Shown here: positions 38,936 to 50,077 of the stretch, piece after piece | How positions within the stretch are numbered: the first letter of the stretch is position 1 | Layout: every line of letters starts with the position of its first letter | NCBI GenBank assembly: GCA_022376515.1 | Contig: WTXI01000032.1 | Location: forward strand, 248,001-312,000 | Length of the DNA stretch: 64,000 nt | Direction of reading: 5' to 3' | From: Lactifluus volemus | Taxonomy: Eukaryota; Basidiomycota; Agaricomycetes; Russulales; Russulaceae | Notes under the pieces: generated by a model | Told to the model about the DNA's origin: nothing | Database searches by the model: none | The model's input: the letters and a program-made list of their open reading frames with translations, nothing else | Translations under genes and position numbers: made by a program

Positions 38936-40601
38936 TCAACCCCTCCAGTAACGCGTTGTCACAAATGGCATTGGTGAAACAACGGCCGCACGGATTTTTT
39001 TACGCACTTCTACCGCAAGTGCGGTCCCTTTCTTGTGAAAACCGGACTTGACGTACGCCATGGCGAGGTTTTTCCCTACTGTGGGAGAAAGTGGGATGCC
39101 TGAAGTTACGACTCCTACGCATACTCAGCAAACTAATTTAATCGTCCGCGGAAAGCACACACCTATTTCGTCTGATGTTCCAGGTGCGAGTATCTTCGCA
39201 CCCTCTACAGAGAGAAAATAGCTATTGTATTACTAATAAGGCCGGGACGATAAAAAAGAGACTACGTACGACGTGCAGGGGCATCCTCGACGATTAGCCC
39301 TATGCGTCGCCTTGGTGGCCCGTCTTTCAGCTGGTTCAGGACTTTTTCAGAGCCCATAAAGCCCCCTGTAGCGCGACGATCTTTGCCAATGACCCAGGAA
39401 AGACCAGCCTCGACAGGCGTTATGCTCTCGTCCAGGTCGTTGCCGTACAGACACATCCCCGCCTCCAGTCGCAAAGAATCGCGTGCGCCCAAACCAGCGA
39501 GTTGAACAGGTGAACGGAGGAGAGCCGAAGCGAGGAAGGTAGTGTGGGCGGGCGGAACGGAAATCTAGGCAGGTTGTATCAGAGGGTAGTAGGCGTTCAA
39601 AGGCTGCAAGAGTCGATCCGCGTGCGCGAGAAACGCGAAAAAAGAGAGAATGGGTTGAGACTTACCTCGAAGCCATCCTCACCGGTGTACCCGCCGCGGG
39701 CGACGTGCACATTGAGACCCTCAAGTGGAACAAACGCACTCCTTCCGAACGTCAAGGCGCGCAGATCGTACGAAGTCAGGGCCTGCAGGTGGTCCGCCGC
39801 CGCCGGACCTGTTTGGCTCAATAACGCGGATCTCGAAACCGCGGACGTTTGACATACCTTGCAGAGCAAGAAGGCCCCACCCATCTAATACTTCGTGTTC
39901 GACCTTGCCATCCTTTGCGCGCTCACTGGCATTCCATTCCGCCAGACGGGCGGCAAACCAAGCCAAGTCCTCCGCGCGCCTCCCGGCGTTCGTAACTACA
40001 TAAAAGGCGTCCGACGCGTGTTTTGTAATCACCGTGTCATCTATGATTCCTCCATTTTCGTTGAGGAGTACAGACAGGGTCGACGAATATGGGGCTAGGG
40101 TCGAGAGCGAGGAGGGAGTTAACCATTCCAAGAATTGAGTCGTTGTGGCGCCACGAAAACTATACGTGGTTGTTTCAACACGGTGAAGTCAGAAAGCGAC
40201 AGTTGACAACGCCTACTTTGATTGTACCATGTGTCCTACGTCAAATAGTCCGGCACTCTGTCGTACGTGCTGATGACTTGCAACTGCGCAAAGGTCAGAA
40301 AAAGAGGAAAATGTGAAGAGAAAAAAAAAAGAACCCTGGCCGACGTTGCCATACACCAAGGGCATATGATAACCCGCAAATGGAACCATCTTTCCACCAT
40401 GCTGAATGTGAAAATCATAGAGCGCTGTCTTTCTCAGTGGCTTGAAGAGGGTGTCAGCTTACAAACGAGGGGGGAAGGACAGCGAATAGCGCTTACAGTG
40501 GACGTTGTCGCCAACTTGCGAAGTCGCAACAACTGAGATGAGTGGGGGACATGACGATGGGGACTTGGACTTAAACTGAGGATACGACGTTGCCAGATCA
40601 T
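38936..40601 (-). CDS. GCV1: Mitochondrial aminomethyltransferase, glycine cleavage T protein
   Basis: T subunit of the glycine cleavage complex, transferring the methylene of glycine to tetrahydrofolate in the mitochondrial matrix. The N-terminal presequence [17 protein letters not shown] is Arg-rich. After an intron, the frame [20 protein letters not shown] with HMPLVYG starts the folate-binding barrel. Further exons give [20 protein letters not shown] with YVVTNAG, the join [82 protein letters not shown], and the C-terminus [20 protein letters not shown]. It ends [12 protein letters not shown]. All splices tested keep phase. It lies 134 bp from the alpha-tubulin stop, in the same orientation. 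Confidence 0.92.
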
Positions 40602-40735
40602 GGCCGCAAGTTGAACAGGGCGGGACCTCGGCAAACGTGACGGCGCGAGTCGGCGATAAGATTAGATTTATCTTTTCATCTCATCAATCGAGCGCGTGTA
40701 CACAGCGAAATTATCAAACGGGTGGCATAACACGC

Positions 40736-42454
40736 CTAGTACTCCACTTCCTCTTCCACATCCGCAGAGTCAACCCCAACTTCTTCGTAGTCCTTCTCGA
40801 GCGCGGCCAGGTCCTCCCGGGCCTCTGAGAACTCGCCCTCTTCCATGCCCTCACCGACGTACCAATGCACGAAAGCCCGCTTAGAGTAGAGAAGGTCAAA
40901 TTTACGATCCAGTCGGGTCCACGCGTCGGATATGGCCGTCGTATTGGACAGCACGCAGACGCTTCTTACCACGCGGGCAAGATCACCATCAGGAATGTGC
41001 GCGGGCGGTTCGTTCGAGATGCCTATCTTGAAGCCTGTAGGACACCAGTCCACGAACCGGATTGTGCGGCGGGTCTTCAAATGGGCTACGGCAGCGTTGA
41101 CATCTTTGGAGACAACGTCGCCGCGATAAAGCAGGGCACAAGCCACTGAGACCAAATTATCAAAAAACAAAAAAAAAAAGAGGTTCACGATTCGACGTTA
41201 CGACGACGTACTGTATTTTCCTTCCATTGGGTCGCAATTGATCATCTGACTGCCACGTTGGAAGCAAGCGGCGGTGATGCTGGCAACGTCGTTCATCTCG
41301 TGTTGAACTCGATCGACGGGCACGATTGGAGAAAGCGTGGCAAGAGGAAAGTGAATTCGCGGAAAGCTGCAAGTGCAACGACTGATTAGACAAATTTGGG
41401 TTTCAACAGAAATGGAACAAAACGACAAACGGGACAAGATTCGTTTGGAATTCATTTAGATCGACGTTCAAGGAACCGGTAAAGCGAAGAGAAACAGTAA
41501 TCGAAGAGACCACTTGGGCAATCAGACGATTCAAATTCGTGAAACTTGGCTGCGAGATCCCAAGGTACTTCTTACAGATCCCAAAGATCGCTTCATTGTC
41601 AACCTGAAACAATTAGTTTGATACCAAAGTTCGTGCAAAGACAATCTACTGACCATAAACGAGCAATCGGCATGTTCCAGGGTCGTGTGAGTCGTCAACA
41701 CAGAATTGTATGGTTCGACGACTGAATTGGCCAACTGAGGTGCGGGATAAACGCAGAACTCGAGCTTTGACTTCTTCCCGTAGTCTGTAGAGAGGTGTTC
41801 CAGCAACAGGGCACCGAGACCAGAGCCGGTACCGCCACCAAAGGAATGGAAAACAAAGAATCCCTGGAGACCAGTGCAATTATCTGCCAGACGGCGAATC
41901 TTGTCAAGGATGATGTCAATCTTCTCTTTTCCAACCGTATAATGTCCGCGCGCATCTAAAGAGCCATTGAAAAATGCGTCCCACTCAGGTTGGAAGAGGG
42001 GCAAGGGCGGCATATACTCACAATTACTCGCAGCATCTTCTTTCCCAGTGATCATCGTCTCTGGATGGAAGAGCTCACGATACTTGCCCGTTCGGACTTC
42101 ATCGATCACATTTGGTTCGAGATCGATGTAAAGAGAACGTGGGACGTATTTCCCCGATGCCGTTTCGGAAAAAAAGGTGCTAAAACCATCAGCACCGTTC
42201 CCTCTTACGGCATCGCCGCCCTGAAGACGGCCATCCGGCTAAGCGGTAGGTTCAACGTTAAGCGTGTCAGATATATGCTAGTCGACAAAGAATGTCGAAC
42301 TCACGCCCAGCCCGTGCTCGGCGGTGTACAGCTCCCCTGTAGAATGCGTCGAGTCAATAGAGCAAATGAATGCGTATCGCTACAACGACTTACAACAGGC
42401 ATTCCCGATCTGCACTCCTGCCTGACCGACGTGCACAGAGATGACCTCGCGCAT
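40736..42454 (-). CDS. Alpha-tubulin, divergent paralogue
   Basis: Alpha subunit of microtubules. It starts [20 protein letters not shown] and, via introns, [10 protein letters not shown] and [19 protein letters not shown]. It continues with [16 protein letters not shown] (in this copy, IDEVRTG), the GTP-binding loop [54 protein letters not shown] (the Glu that triggers beta-tubulin GTP hydrolysis is present), [20 protein letters not shown] and [19 protein letters not shown]. The C-terminus EEEVEY keeps the terminal Tyr. The loop that normally carries acetylated Lys40 has no lysine here, and substitutions are frequent throughout, so this may be the second, diverged alpha-tubulin of a fungus with two. 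No frame breaks were seen, so it is probably functional. Confidence 0.93.
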
Positions 42455-43957
42455 TTAATTGACCGAAAGAGAAATCTTGGAGAGATTACGGGAATAAGTT
42501 AGCTCGGTCTCCAGAAAGGCCATTCGGCCACTCACCAAAGAAAAAAAAAGGGTGGGCAAGAACTCGAACGATGAGAGTGAAGGAGACGAAAAGTGAAAGG
42601 ACTCGAGTCGAGGAACCTTTGCCTCACTCTTCGCCGTTCGATCTTCTCACGATCACGACAGTATGGATGTGACGTACACCCCTTCGAGTTTTCACAGAAG
42701 TCAAGAGCAAAAATTCCATGTGACAGACTCTCCTGCGTTTCAGTGGCCGCCAAATCGCGAGCCTTACAGTGATAGATTTCGTTAGCTTGACGTCGATACC
42801 TTTCTAGTCTGGCCACCCAGCCATCCGTGCCAGATACTGTAGTCCGTAAACTCGGAGATGAGCATGTCAAGTGTCAATGATATGCCGCACTCCTGTGCAG
42901 ATCGCTTAGGGAAGTGGTGCGACGCAATAAAGCCCATCGCTAGGGACGGTCCAATTTTACGACTAGGCACCAGGGGTGACATCGATGACATAATACGTAA
43001 AAGGTCGCTTGTTGAAGGCGGCACAAGGACCCTCACTCGTGTCAGGTTACGAGAAAGCAGCAAGACAGACTTCTCTGAGATACCCGATAAACCATGGGGG
43101 GTTCACATGTTCACATCGGAAGTCGCTGCATCGGAAAAGAGCGGCGATGGTGCGTCGAGGAGACCAGCTTAATGTGGGTGGGCGGAGGAGAAGAAGGGAC
43201 TGGGGTACAGCCCTCGAGCTCCTCTTTTCCGCACAGCATCGAGAATTCATTTCCCCAGGCCGTGGACGCCTGAGATACAGATGAAATACTGATAAAATAT
43301 ACAAGTTGCACAGTGGTCCATCATCACAGCTAGTTTGAGTGAGGCCTTATAACAATAGTACCTGCGGGCGCTTTGGCACGACGGGAAGACCATCGAGGAA
43401 CCATCGAGAGAGATCGCAACAGTGCCAAGAATCAAGTTGCGGATCATATTGCGTAGATTTGACTAGGCGCTGTTTCAGTGTTTGGATCAACTGTCAATTA
43501 GTGGTCACGAGGTGTTGACTCACAAATCTGCGGCTTGAATCCGCTCAGGGACGCTTTTTTCCCTACCCACATACATGGACACAACCGAGGCAGAAATTAG
43601 ATCTCTACTGTATATTTAAATGGGATCATTGACTATTTATTGTCTAATCATCCAAAGTAGCTACACACATATGTACGTGAGAACGGTGTTCCGTTATGTT
43701 ATGATTATGGTTGAATGAATAAATGAATGCTCAGTCAATGAGGATCGTTGAAAGTGAATAAGAATAGGGTGTAGAGAAAACAAGAGGCCACTCAAGTGAA
43801 TAGGTTCTCTGAGAATAGGTATACTATAATACGAGTATTAATGAAAATCTAAAATAAAAGAGATGTGAGGCCCTTAGAAATATACAAGGGCATGATTTTC
43901 GTCGTTCCATTAGGCATTAAGTAGGATCCTGCCATAAAAGCAAAGTGTCAGTACATG
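42455..43957. other. Spacer, no identified gene
   Basis: The first part holds the tubulin 5' UTR and promoter. Open frames at 42782-43063 (-) and 42858-43172 (+) overlap on opposite strands and show no domain. From about 43560 to 43920 the DNA is AT-rich with many short direct repeats of ATGAATAAATGAATG type, without coding potential. Confidence 0.4.
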
Positions 43958-44821
43958 TCAGTTCTCGTTCATCCATGCACTAGGGCCCAGGAACGCAGAG
44001 AGCTCTGACAGCGGACTGGAAGACGGGGAGGCGGTGGCCATGGCGGCCAGCACCTTCAGATCCAGAGTTTGGGCAGGCGGTCCGTGAACGGCGGAGAATG
44101 GTGCAAAATTCTCCACGGTATGTGTGCGGTGTACAAGGGGACGGCGAGGGGAAATCTCCCTCACGGTAGGGGAGTTAGGAGGGGACGGGAGGGGCATGTT
44201 TGGCGGAGGCACAGGTGGAGACTTGGGCAGAGCACGGCGGGTTCTGAAAAAGAGTAAGCACAAGAGGCATCAACGCGACAGATAGAGTCGGTGAATGAAA
44301 GGATGTTTTGCTTACCGCAGTGTACCACTCGTGCTTCCGCTCCGGGAATGTCCACCTATCCTGCCTGATGCCGGTGCATAGCCACCCTCATCAGCGCGCA
44401 GCATACCAGCAGTACTGTAGTCAGTGCTGCCGCTGCGCGCGCGGTTTGCAGTGCCCATGAGCGCGGTGCGCTGCAGAGCGATGCCTGCGTTCCGTTGGGG
44501 ACTTTTGACGGCGCCCAGGCCATTATTCGCGACGCTCAGGCTACTACGCCTCCGCCGCAGACGCGGTGCGTTGCCGAGCACAGAGGATGTCGTGCTTGCA
44601 TTGCTCGATGCGCGACTGCGCGACATGAGATACTCGGTCATTTCTTCGGAAGAGGGCATCAATGATGACGTATTCGAGCTCAGCCTGGTGGGGGTCGCAT
44701 CAGGATCGGTGTCGGCACTGCCGGATTGGTAAAGAGCGGGATGATCCTCGTAGTCAGTGTGCCTGTTGGGCCGGGGAGTAGCAAGAAGACCTGAGGAAAA
44801 TATGGAGGAATAACCGGTCAT
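43958..44821 (-). CDS. Unknown Ser/Pro-rich protein
   Basis: Two exons separated by one 68-bp intron (about 44246-44313; donor GTAAGC, acceptor TTTCAG) give about 264 residues. The protein is disordered-looking: MTGYSSIFSSGLLATPRPNR at the start, then Ser-rich segments with basic patches (RSRASSNASTTSS, RLRRRRSSLSVANN) that look like phosphorylation sites, a Pro-rich PKSPPVPPPNMPLPSPPNSP, and an end SELSAFLGPSAWMNEN. No domain, signal peptide or membrane helix. The C-terminal short acidic/aromatic stretch may be a docking motif. Good ORF length, clean splice and biased composition make it a real gene; its function is unknown. Confidence 0.55.
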
Positions 44822-46392
44822 GATCTCGTGGTGAAAAGGACGTGGGCAATGGGAGAGGAAGGGGGTTTAAAAGTGACTCTTACCATGTTGAAATTCTCAT
44901 TTATTTTATTGGCGCTACGGGCCCCGTCGGGCCACTAAACACGGTTCTGAGTTGTTGTCGAACCACAACAACAGCCATTGAACCACATTTCCGTAAATAT
45001 TAAACCTGTCCAGCGTTGGCTTGGCAACGATCCAAAATACCATAACCTCCAACTTGAGCCAGTCCCGCGGTGGTCCACTGTCCGTGTCCGTGTCCGTGTT
45101 CATCCCGGTCCTTATTGTGCCGTTCACTCAACTATTCGGAATCTACAGAAAGTGGGCGGTTTCATCAGTACTAGAGCGTCTTATACGGTGCTATCCTCTT
45201 TGACTCTCCCCATGGCGTTAGTATCTATTTGTATGACCCACATGGGCGCCCGTTCGATCACCGCTCTGTTCCCTGCCATAGAAGAAATCAGCGTCCCGAA
45301 GTTCTCATGTGAAAGACAGTACCGTGCTGCGGTACTCCCGGATTAAAAGTTATTCTCCGTTATTCCAATCGTACCGTCTTCGACTGTCTCCAAACACAAC
45401 AAGGGCGCGTTTGTCAACGGCGTTTAGAGGAATCTGTCACTGCGTATTGAAATCATTTTACTATCTTTTGCCCCCAGTACGTAGGTGTGCGCTGTACTCT
45501 GGGTGCTCCGGAAATGATGATCATCCCGGACTACCGTAGCTCGACACAGTGCACCTTGTCGTCGACTTTCATACCGCGGCGCAACATATCAGAGCATATG
45601 GGCAATACTGGGATCTTGCGGGCTCGGGGAAGGCCGTCATGACGACGTTTGCTCTGTAGTCACCATACGGGGGTGTCTGACACAGTACGCCCGAGCCTAA
45701 ACACGGAGCATGGTTCGCAGTTGAGATGGGCTCGGGATTCACCCTGAAACGTGTTCGGTACTGTATCAGCTCCGTCGTCCCGCAAGGAAATCATATCGAT
45801 CACATTCGTCACCGTCACCGTCTGCAAAGCCAAAAATCAAAGCCGAAATCAAACATTTCCGATTCCAAGTAGCCTCAGACTACACATCTCGCTGGCAGAT
45901 GGTATATCTAGAACACATATATACCATTCTCGCTTTTAAGTCGCTTGTTGAAAACATTATTACCACCGCCCTCGGCAAGAATACGGCGAAGCTGTCAAAC
46001 TGAAATACCTCGCACTTGAATGGTGTTGAGAGGAAAGTAGGTGGGCTACCTGCTGGCAAATGAGTTGAAGATTTTCTAGTACAGACAGGGTTATGTATGA
46101 TATCTCTGTGGATGAGGAGCCGCTCGAGTGATAGACCAGAGGAGAGGTAAGCCGGGAGAAGCAACGCCCGTACAATCATAAGGTGTGGGACAGAGACGGG
46201 GCCGGGTTAGGAGCTGACTCGAACATTGAGGGCATCCCCGCGGTCTTGTTCAGTTCAGTTCAACGTTCACAACCATCACAGCTCAGATTTTCATATATGC
46301 TCTCCTATCACATCATACGAGTTCCCCCATTGCTTGACCGTACCGGTTAGAAAACTGGATTCACTTGAGTTGTCCACAAAACCTTACAAGAT
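44822..46392. other. Spacer with a short tandem repeat
   Basis: About 1.6 kb. A TCCGTG hexamer repeats about four times at 45078-45102, which makes opposite-strand frames look like VRVRVRV or DTDTDTD; these are simple-sequence effects. No supported gene. Parts near 45640-45760 could be degenerate coding DNA, but I could not place them. Confidence 0.35.
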
Positions 46393-47471
46393 ATGCCATT
46401 AGGGGCTGAAGGTGAACTCTCGACAAGTTCTGACTCAGTCAATCTTCGAGTCGTAGATGATAATGCTGCCCACTCTTTACTATCATACCAGCTATCAGGA
46501 GAGTCAGTTACCAATCGATCCTCAGATAGTGAGCAGGAGTCTCACCTCCAGTGTAACTACCCCTCGGAGGTCTATGTTCAGGGATGGCATTACATTGCGG
46601 GACGGGGGGTGCATGACCGTGCATCTTAACAGACATTCCTCCTTGCGGTTGCGACGCGGGTCACCTCTTGCCCCACTGCAAGGGAAAGAGATGCGTTCAT
46701 TCTTACTTTCCATCTGTCCTCGCTTACCATTGCAATTGCGATCCCGCGATCCCAGTGGGAGCGACATCATATCTGATATTGATAGCGAAAGAAATGGACT
46801 TCTTCTAAACTCTATCGCCTACCGTTCGCTAGGGACACGCCTTGCGTTCTTAATGACACACGCTTCAAGTTGTATGATACCTGATCAATACATGATGGTG
46901 TTGATCACAGACGCCCAACTTTGCGATGAACACGGATGACTTCGACCCCAGCGCACCACCAACGACGTTCGACAGCTTGACTCGTTCTCAGAGTCTGCCC
47001 TTCGACCGGGTTCTCGAATCGGATCTCTGAACCCTCTAATTTCCCCCGTGCCACATTTTCGACGCCATCTACGCAAGTGCCCTAATTGCACATTTCGGAA
47101 CTCCGTCACTAAAGGAGACCATCACCACGTCTTAAGGAAATAAGTACTACCCTGACGGGGTTGAGACTGCGATGCATGCAGACCACATTGATAGACGAGC
47201 CGCTGCCGCAGAGAACGAAGAGAGAAAATACTGGCGGCGCGTAGCGCGTCGCGCGAGAGAGGGACCCGACTACTTTGACATGCTCTTGATGATCCCTTAT
47301 TGTCAGATGTCGTCAGATAATTTGGAGCATATGCAGAGAGAGGCTCGAGAAAAGGCGGAGGAAGCGGAGCATAGACGGTGCAGGACAAAGTTGGTTCATG
47401 GCTTAAGCAAGTCCCTGCTTAGTGGCTTTTTTTTGCACATATCTCCGGTTCTGTACAGAAGCATGCACTAA
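46393..47471 (+). pseudogene. Decayed fungal HNH-nuclease-family gene
   Basis: Segments in order match the fungal HNH_2-type family as I know it: SRDPSGSDIISDIDSERNGL with LLNSIAYRSLG (residues flanking the nuclease core), TPNFAMNTDDFDPSAPPTTF, FPPCHIFDAIYASALIAHFG, KYYPDGVETAMHADHIDRRA, and the coiled C-terminal GPDYFDMLLMIPYCQM with EHMQREAREKAEEAEHRR. They lie in different frames, and the last three share one frame that is broken by TGA and TAA codons near 47026-47038 and a TAA near 47133. The catalytic His-Asn-His segment that should precede RDPSGSD is not visible, so the copy appears both frame-broken and missing its active site. The N-terminal MPLGAEGELSTSSDSVNLRV may belong to it. It is a pseudogene unless several stops are assembly errors. 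Confidence 0.55.
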
Positions 47472-47825
47472 TGAGAAAGGCGCACAGGACAGCAACCGCG
47501 AAGTCAGCTGCCATTGTATGACTTAATAGTGCTAGATGACACCCGGGTACAATCAAGGTGGGAGGGACTCGTATGTGGTTACTCTGTGTGTTGTTGAAGG
47601 TGATGGACCAAGATAGAGGTTGATATGGACGTCGAGGCTCTACCGTGACTATACTAGACCGATATATCATCCGAGTTACCTAGGCTTACCATGGTTCTCC
47701 GTGAGGCCTCACATAAGAACCACAAACTCCAGTTTTACAGTACTACATATTGCGTGGATAGTGCCCATACAAATATACAGATCACATACACCCCACCTCA
47801 GAGAGCGTATACGCACCGCCTCACC

Positions 47826-50004
47826 TCACCTTCCTTCAATGCGTAGGTGTTCGCTACTCTCCTCCACGGGCCGAAAGCTCCAAATCTCGACCGTCGTCTT
47901 TCCCACCCGGCGACACATAATCGCACACACCTCGCGCCTAAACACAACCTTCCACACGGTCTCGCTTGGCGCGGTGATATCGCGGACGTACTTGCCGGTG
48001 CCAACATCGAACAGGCGCACGCGGCCATCGTTTCCGCCTGTGACTAGAAACTGTTCGTCGAACTGCAACGACGTGACGGATGAGTCGTGAGCGGCAATTC
48101 GAGTGTGTACGCGCAGGTCAGGCAGTGAGAACGCCAGTACGCGACCATCCGCCCCACCCGTCACGAGTGTGTGCGATGTCAATTGCAGCGAGCATACCAA
48201 TGCGGTGTGACCCTGAAGCATCGCGGTACAGTGTCTGCCAGGTAGGTATCAGACTGGGACGCAGCTCAGAGGGACGTATTCTGCCGACATACCCGGTATG
48301 GGCGTCCCACACGCGCACGGTGGTGTCTAGGCCACCAGAAGCTACAATCTTTCCGTCAAATGCTACGGCATATATCTGGTTGAAGTGTCCTCGGAAGACC
48401 TGCAGACATTCGCCTGTATCCACATCCCAAAGCTACTCACCAATCAGTGCAAGAAAAAAAGACAAAGAGACATAGGTGGCTTACTCGGCAAGTGCAATCG
48501 TAGCTCCCACTAACAACTCGGTTCCCGCACACATCAAGCGAGCGCACGCTGCCCGCGTGCCCAGTGAGGACGCGCAGCATTCGCCCACGTTGTACGTCCC
48601 ACACTCGCAGCGTGCCGTCGCGCGAGCCGCTCACCGCGATTGGTCGGTTGTGCAGCACTTTGAGACAACGCACGGTCGAGGTATGTCCACGAAGGACGTA
48701 TAGTGTGAATCTGTCCAACAATCCACGTTTGCCCCATCACGCAGATCAGAAAGACTTGCGACAAGAGGCCATAGAAAGACCTACCCGGTTCGCAGGTCCC
48801 ACACACGCACGTCTTTGTCACATCCGCCGCTGACAACCAGCGCGCCGGGTTGGCCCCATCCACGGGTCGCGCCGGCCACGTCGCTACGCGCACTCTCCGC
48901 CCGGCCAGAGGCATTCCACTGTGCGTGGGTAGGGAGAGTTGGGGGATACTGTGCGTCCAGTGCCAGCGCGGCACGCATGGATGGAGGCAGGAGATGGTCG
49001 AGTCCTTGCGGATCAAGTACTTGCGCGCCAGGGGGAGCGCGGTTGTATTGTGCTAGTGGTGCGGGTCCATCTGCGACCTCGGGGATGCCAGTTACGCCTA
49101 TGGCTGTTGCACTTCTGTTGGCTGATGAAGGTTGAGGATGGGAAGGGTCGAGCGCGCCTCCACGAGAGATGAGGTCAACCGCCCAGACGCCAAGCTCATG
49201 CCCGACGAGAGTGCGGACGAGTGAGCCAGTGTGGGTCGAAAAAACATAAATGCGGTGGTTCGCAAGCCCCGCGACGAGCCAGTCAGCGTCGAGAGCGACG
49301 GAGGTGACCACGCCGCCGTCAGGGTCAAGCACGGGAAGACGGTGTGCACGAAGACACCGGCCACCACGCTTCCAATTGACCACTGCCAAGAGGAGGAGAG
49401 TCAGCATGAGCCGATGCGCTGAGAGAGAGAACATACAAGTTGACCAGGCATACTTAAAGAGCGCCTGAGAGCTCTGGGCTTGCTCGGGAGTGGGCGGTGA
49501 CCGTGGGATGCGAGGGAGCGTGAGGACTTGGGGGATGTGGGGATGGGTCTTGCCTAGTGCATCGTCCTCATCTGCATTCGGCTCGTACGGACCATGCAAG
49601 GCGGGGTCGAAATGGTATGCTCTCACGAGTCCACGCCAAGCTTGCTCGTCCTGAACGAGAGCGTGCCACTTGCGAGAGACGGACGCGATATGTACTAGTG
49701 TTCGAGGGTGGTCGACAAAGCTGAGGATGTGGAGGGAGAGCTCTACGGGTAAATCTGCGAGGAAGTCACGCTTGAGGAGGGGTGCGATTCGTGTGGATAT
49801 GAAAAAGAGTTCGCGAGGAGAGCATTGAGAGAGCAGTGCGGCGAGGCAATCTTGTCTTGCAGTTGGAGCTAGTGACTGGAATCCGGTAAGAAATGCTTCG
49901 AAAGGAGGGGGCTCGTGTTGTTCTGCGATTGAGGAGGTGAGGGATATGACGCTTGGCACTGGAGAGAGTGGACGTGGGGATGGCGCTGGAGTGGGAGGAC
50001 GCAT
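47826..50004 (-). CDS. F-box/WD40 protein, Cdc4/Pop1-like SCF adaptor
   Basis: Substrate receptor of an SCF ubiquitin ligase by architecture. It starts MRPPTPAPSPRPLSPVPSVI. A D-like helix (FEAFLTGFQSLAPTARQDCL) is followed by the F-box, FLADLPVELSLHILSFVDHP through WRGLVRAYHF, which binds Skp1. An intron at about 49385-49437 joins WST to LVNWKRGGRCLRAH. At least seven WD repeats follow, for example DADWLVAGLANHRIYVF, ALVVSGGCDKDVRVWDL, NRPIAVSGSRDGTLRVWDV, KIVASGGLDTTVRVWDA, HTLVTGGADGRVLAFSL and EQFLVTGGNDGRVRLFDV. A long Pro/Ala-rich insert sits between propeller blades 1 and 2 (about 49140-48850). The end is EESSEHLRIEGR. It shares a 73-bp promoter with the zinc-finger gene on its right. 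Confidence 0.88.
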
Positions 50005-50077
50005 GAAGAGGTCACGGTACAGTAATAATATTAGGGTTACTAGTACAGTACATCAACCTGACTCGTTCATCTCGACA
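50005..50077. promoter_or_regulatory. 73-bp bidirectional promoter
   Basis: This is all that separates the start codons of the F-box/WD40 gene (-) and the ZNF511-like gene (+). It includes AGTAATAATATTAGGGTTAC and two TACAGTA copies (50037-50051). Transcription of each gene must begin here or inside the other gene. Confidence 0.6.

Noticed and set aside
45078..45102. Repeat that could suggest a tandem array or CRISPR-like structure
   Set aside because: It is a four-unit TCCGTG microsatellite with no spacers.
44938..45540. Retrotransposon remnant
   Set aside because: Open frames exist on both strands but no reverse transcriptase, integrase or terminal repeat could be identified.
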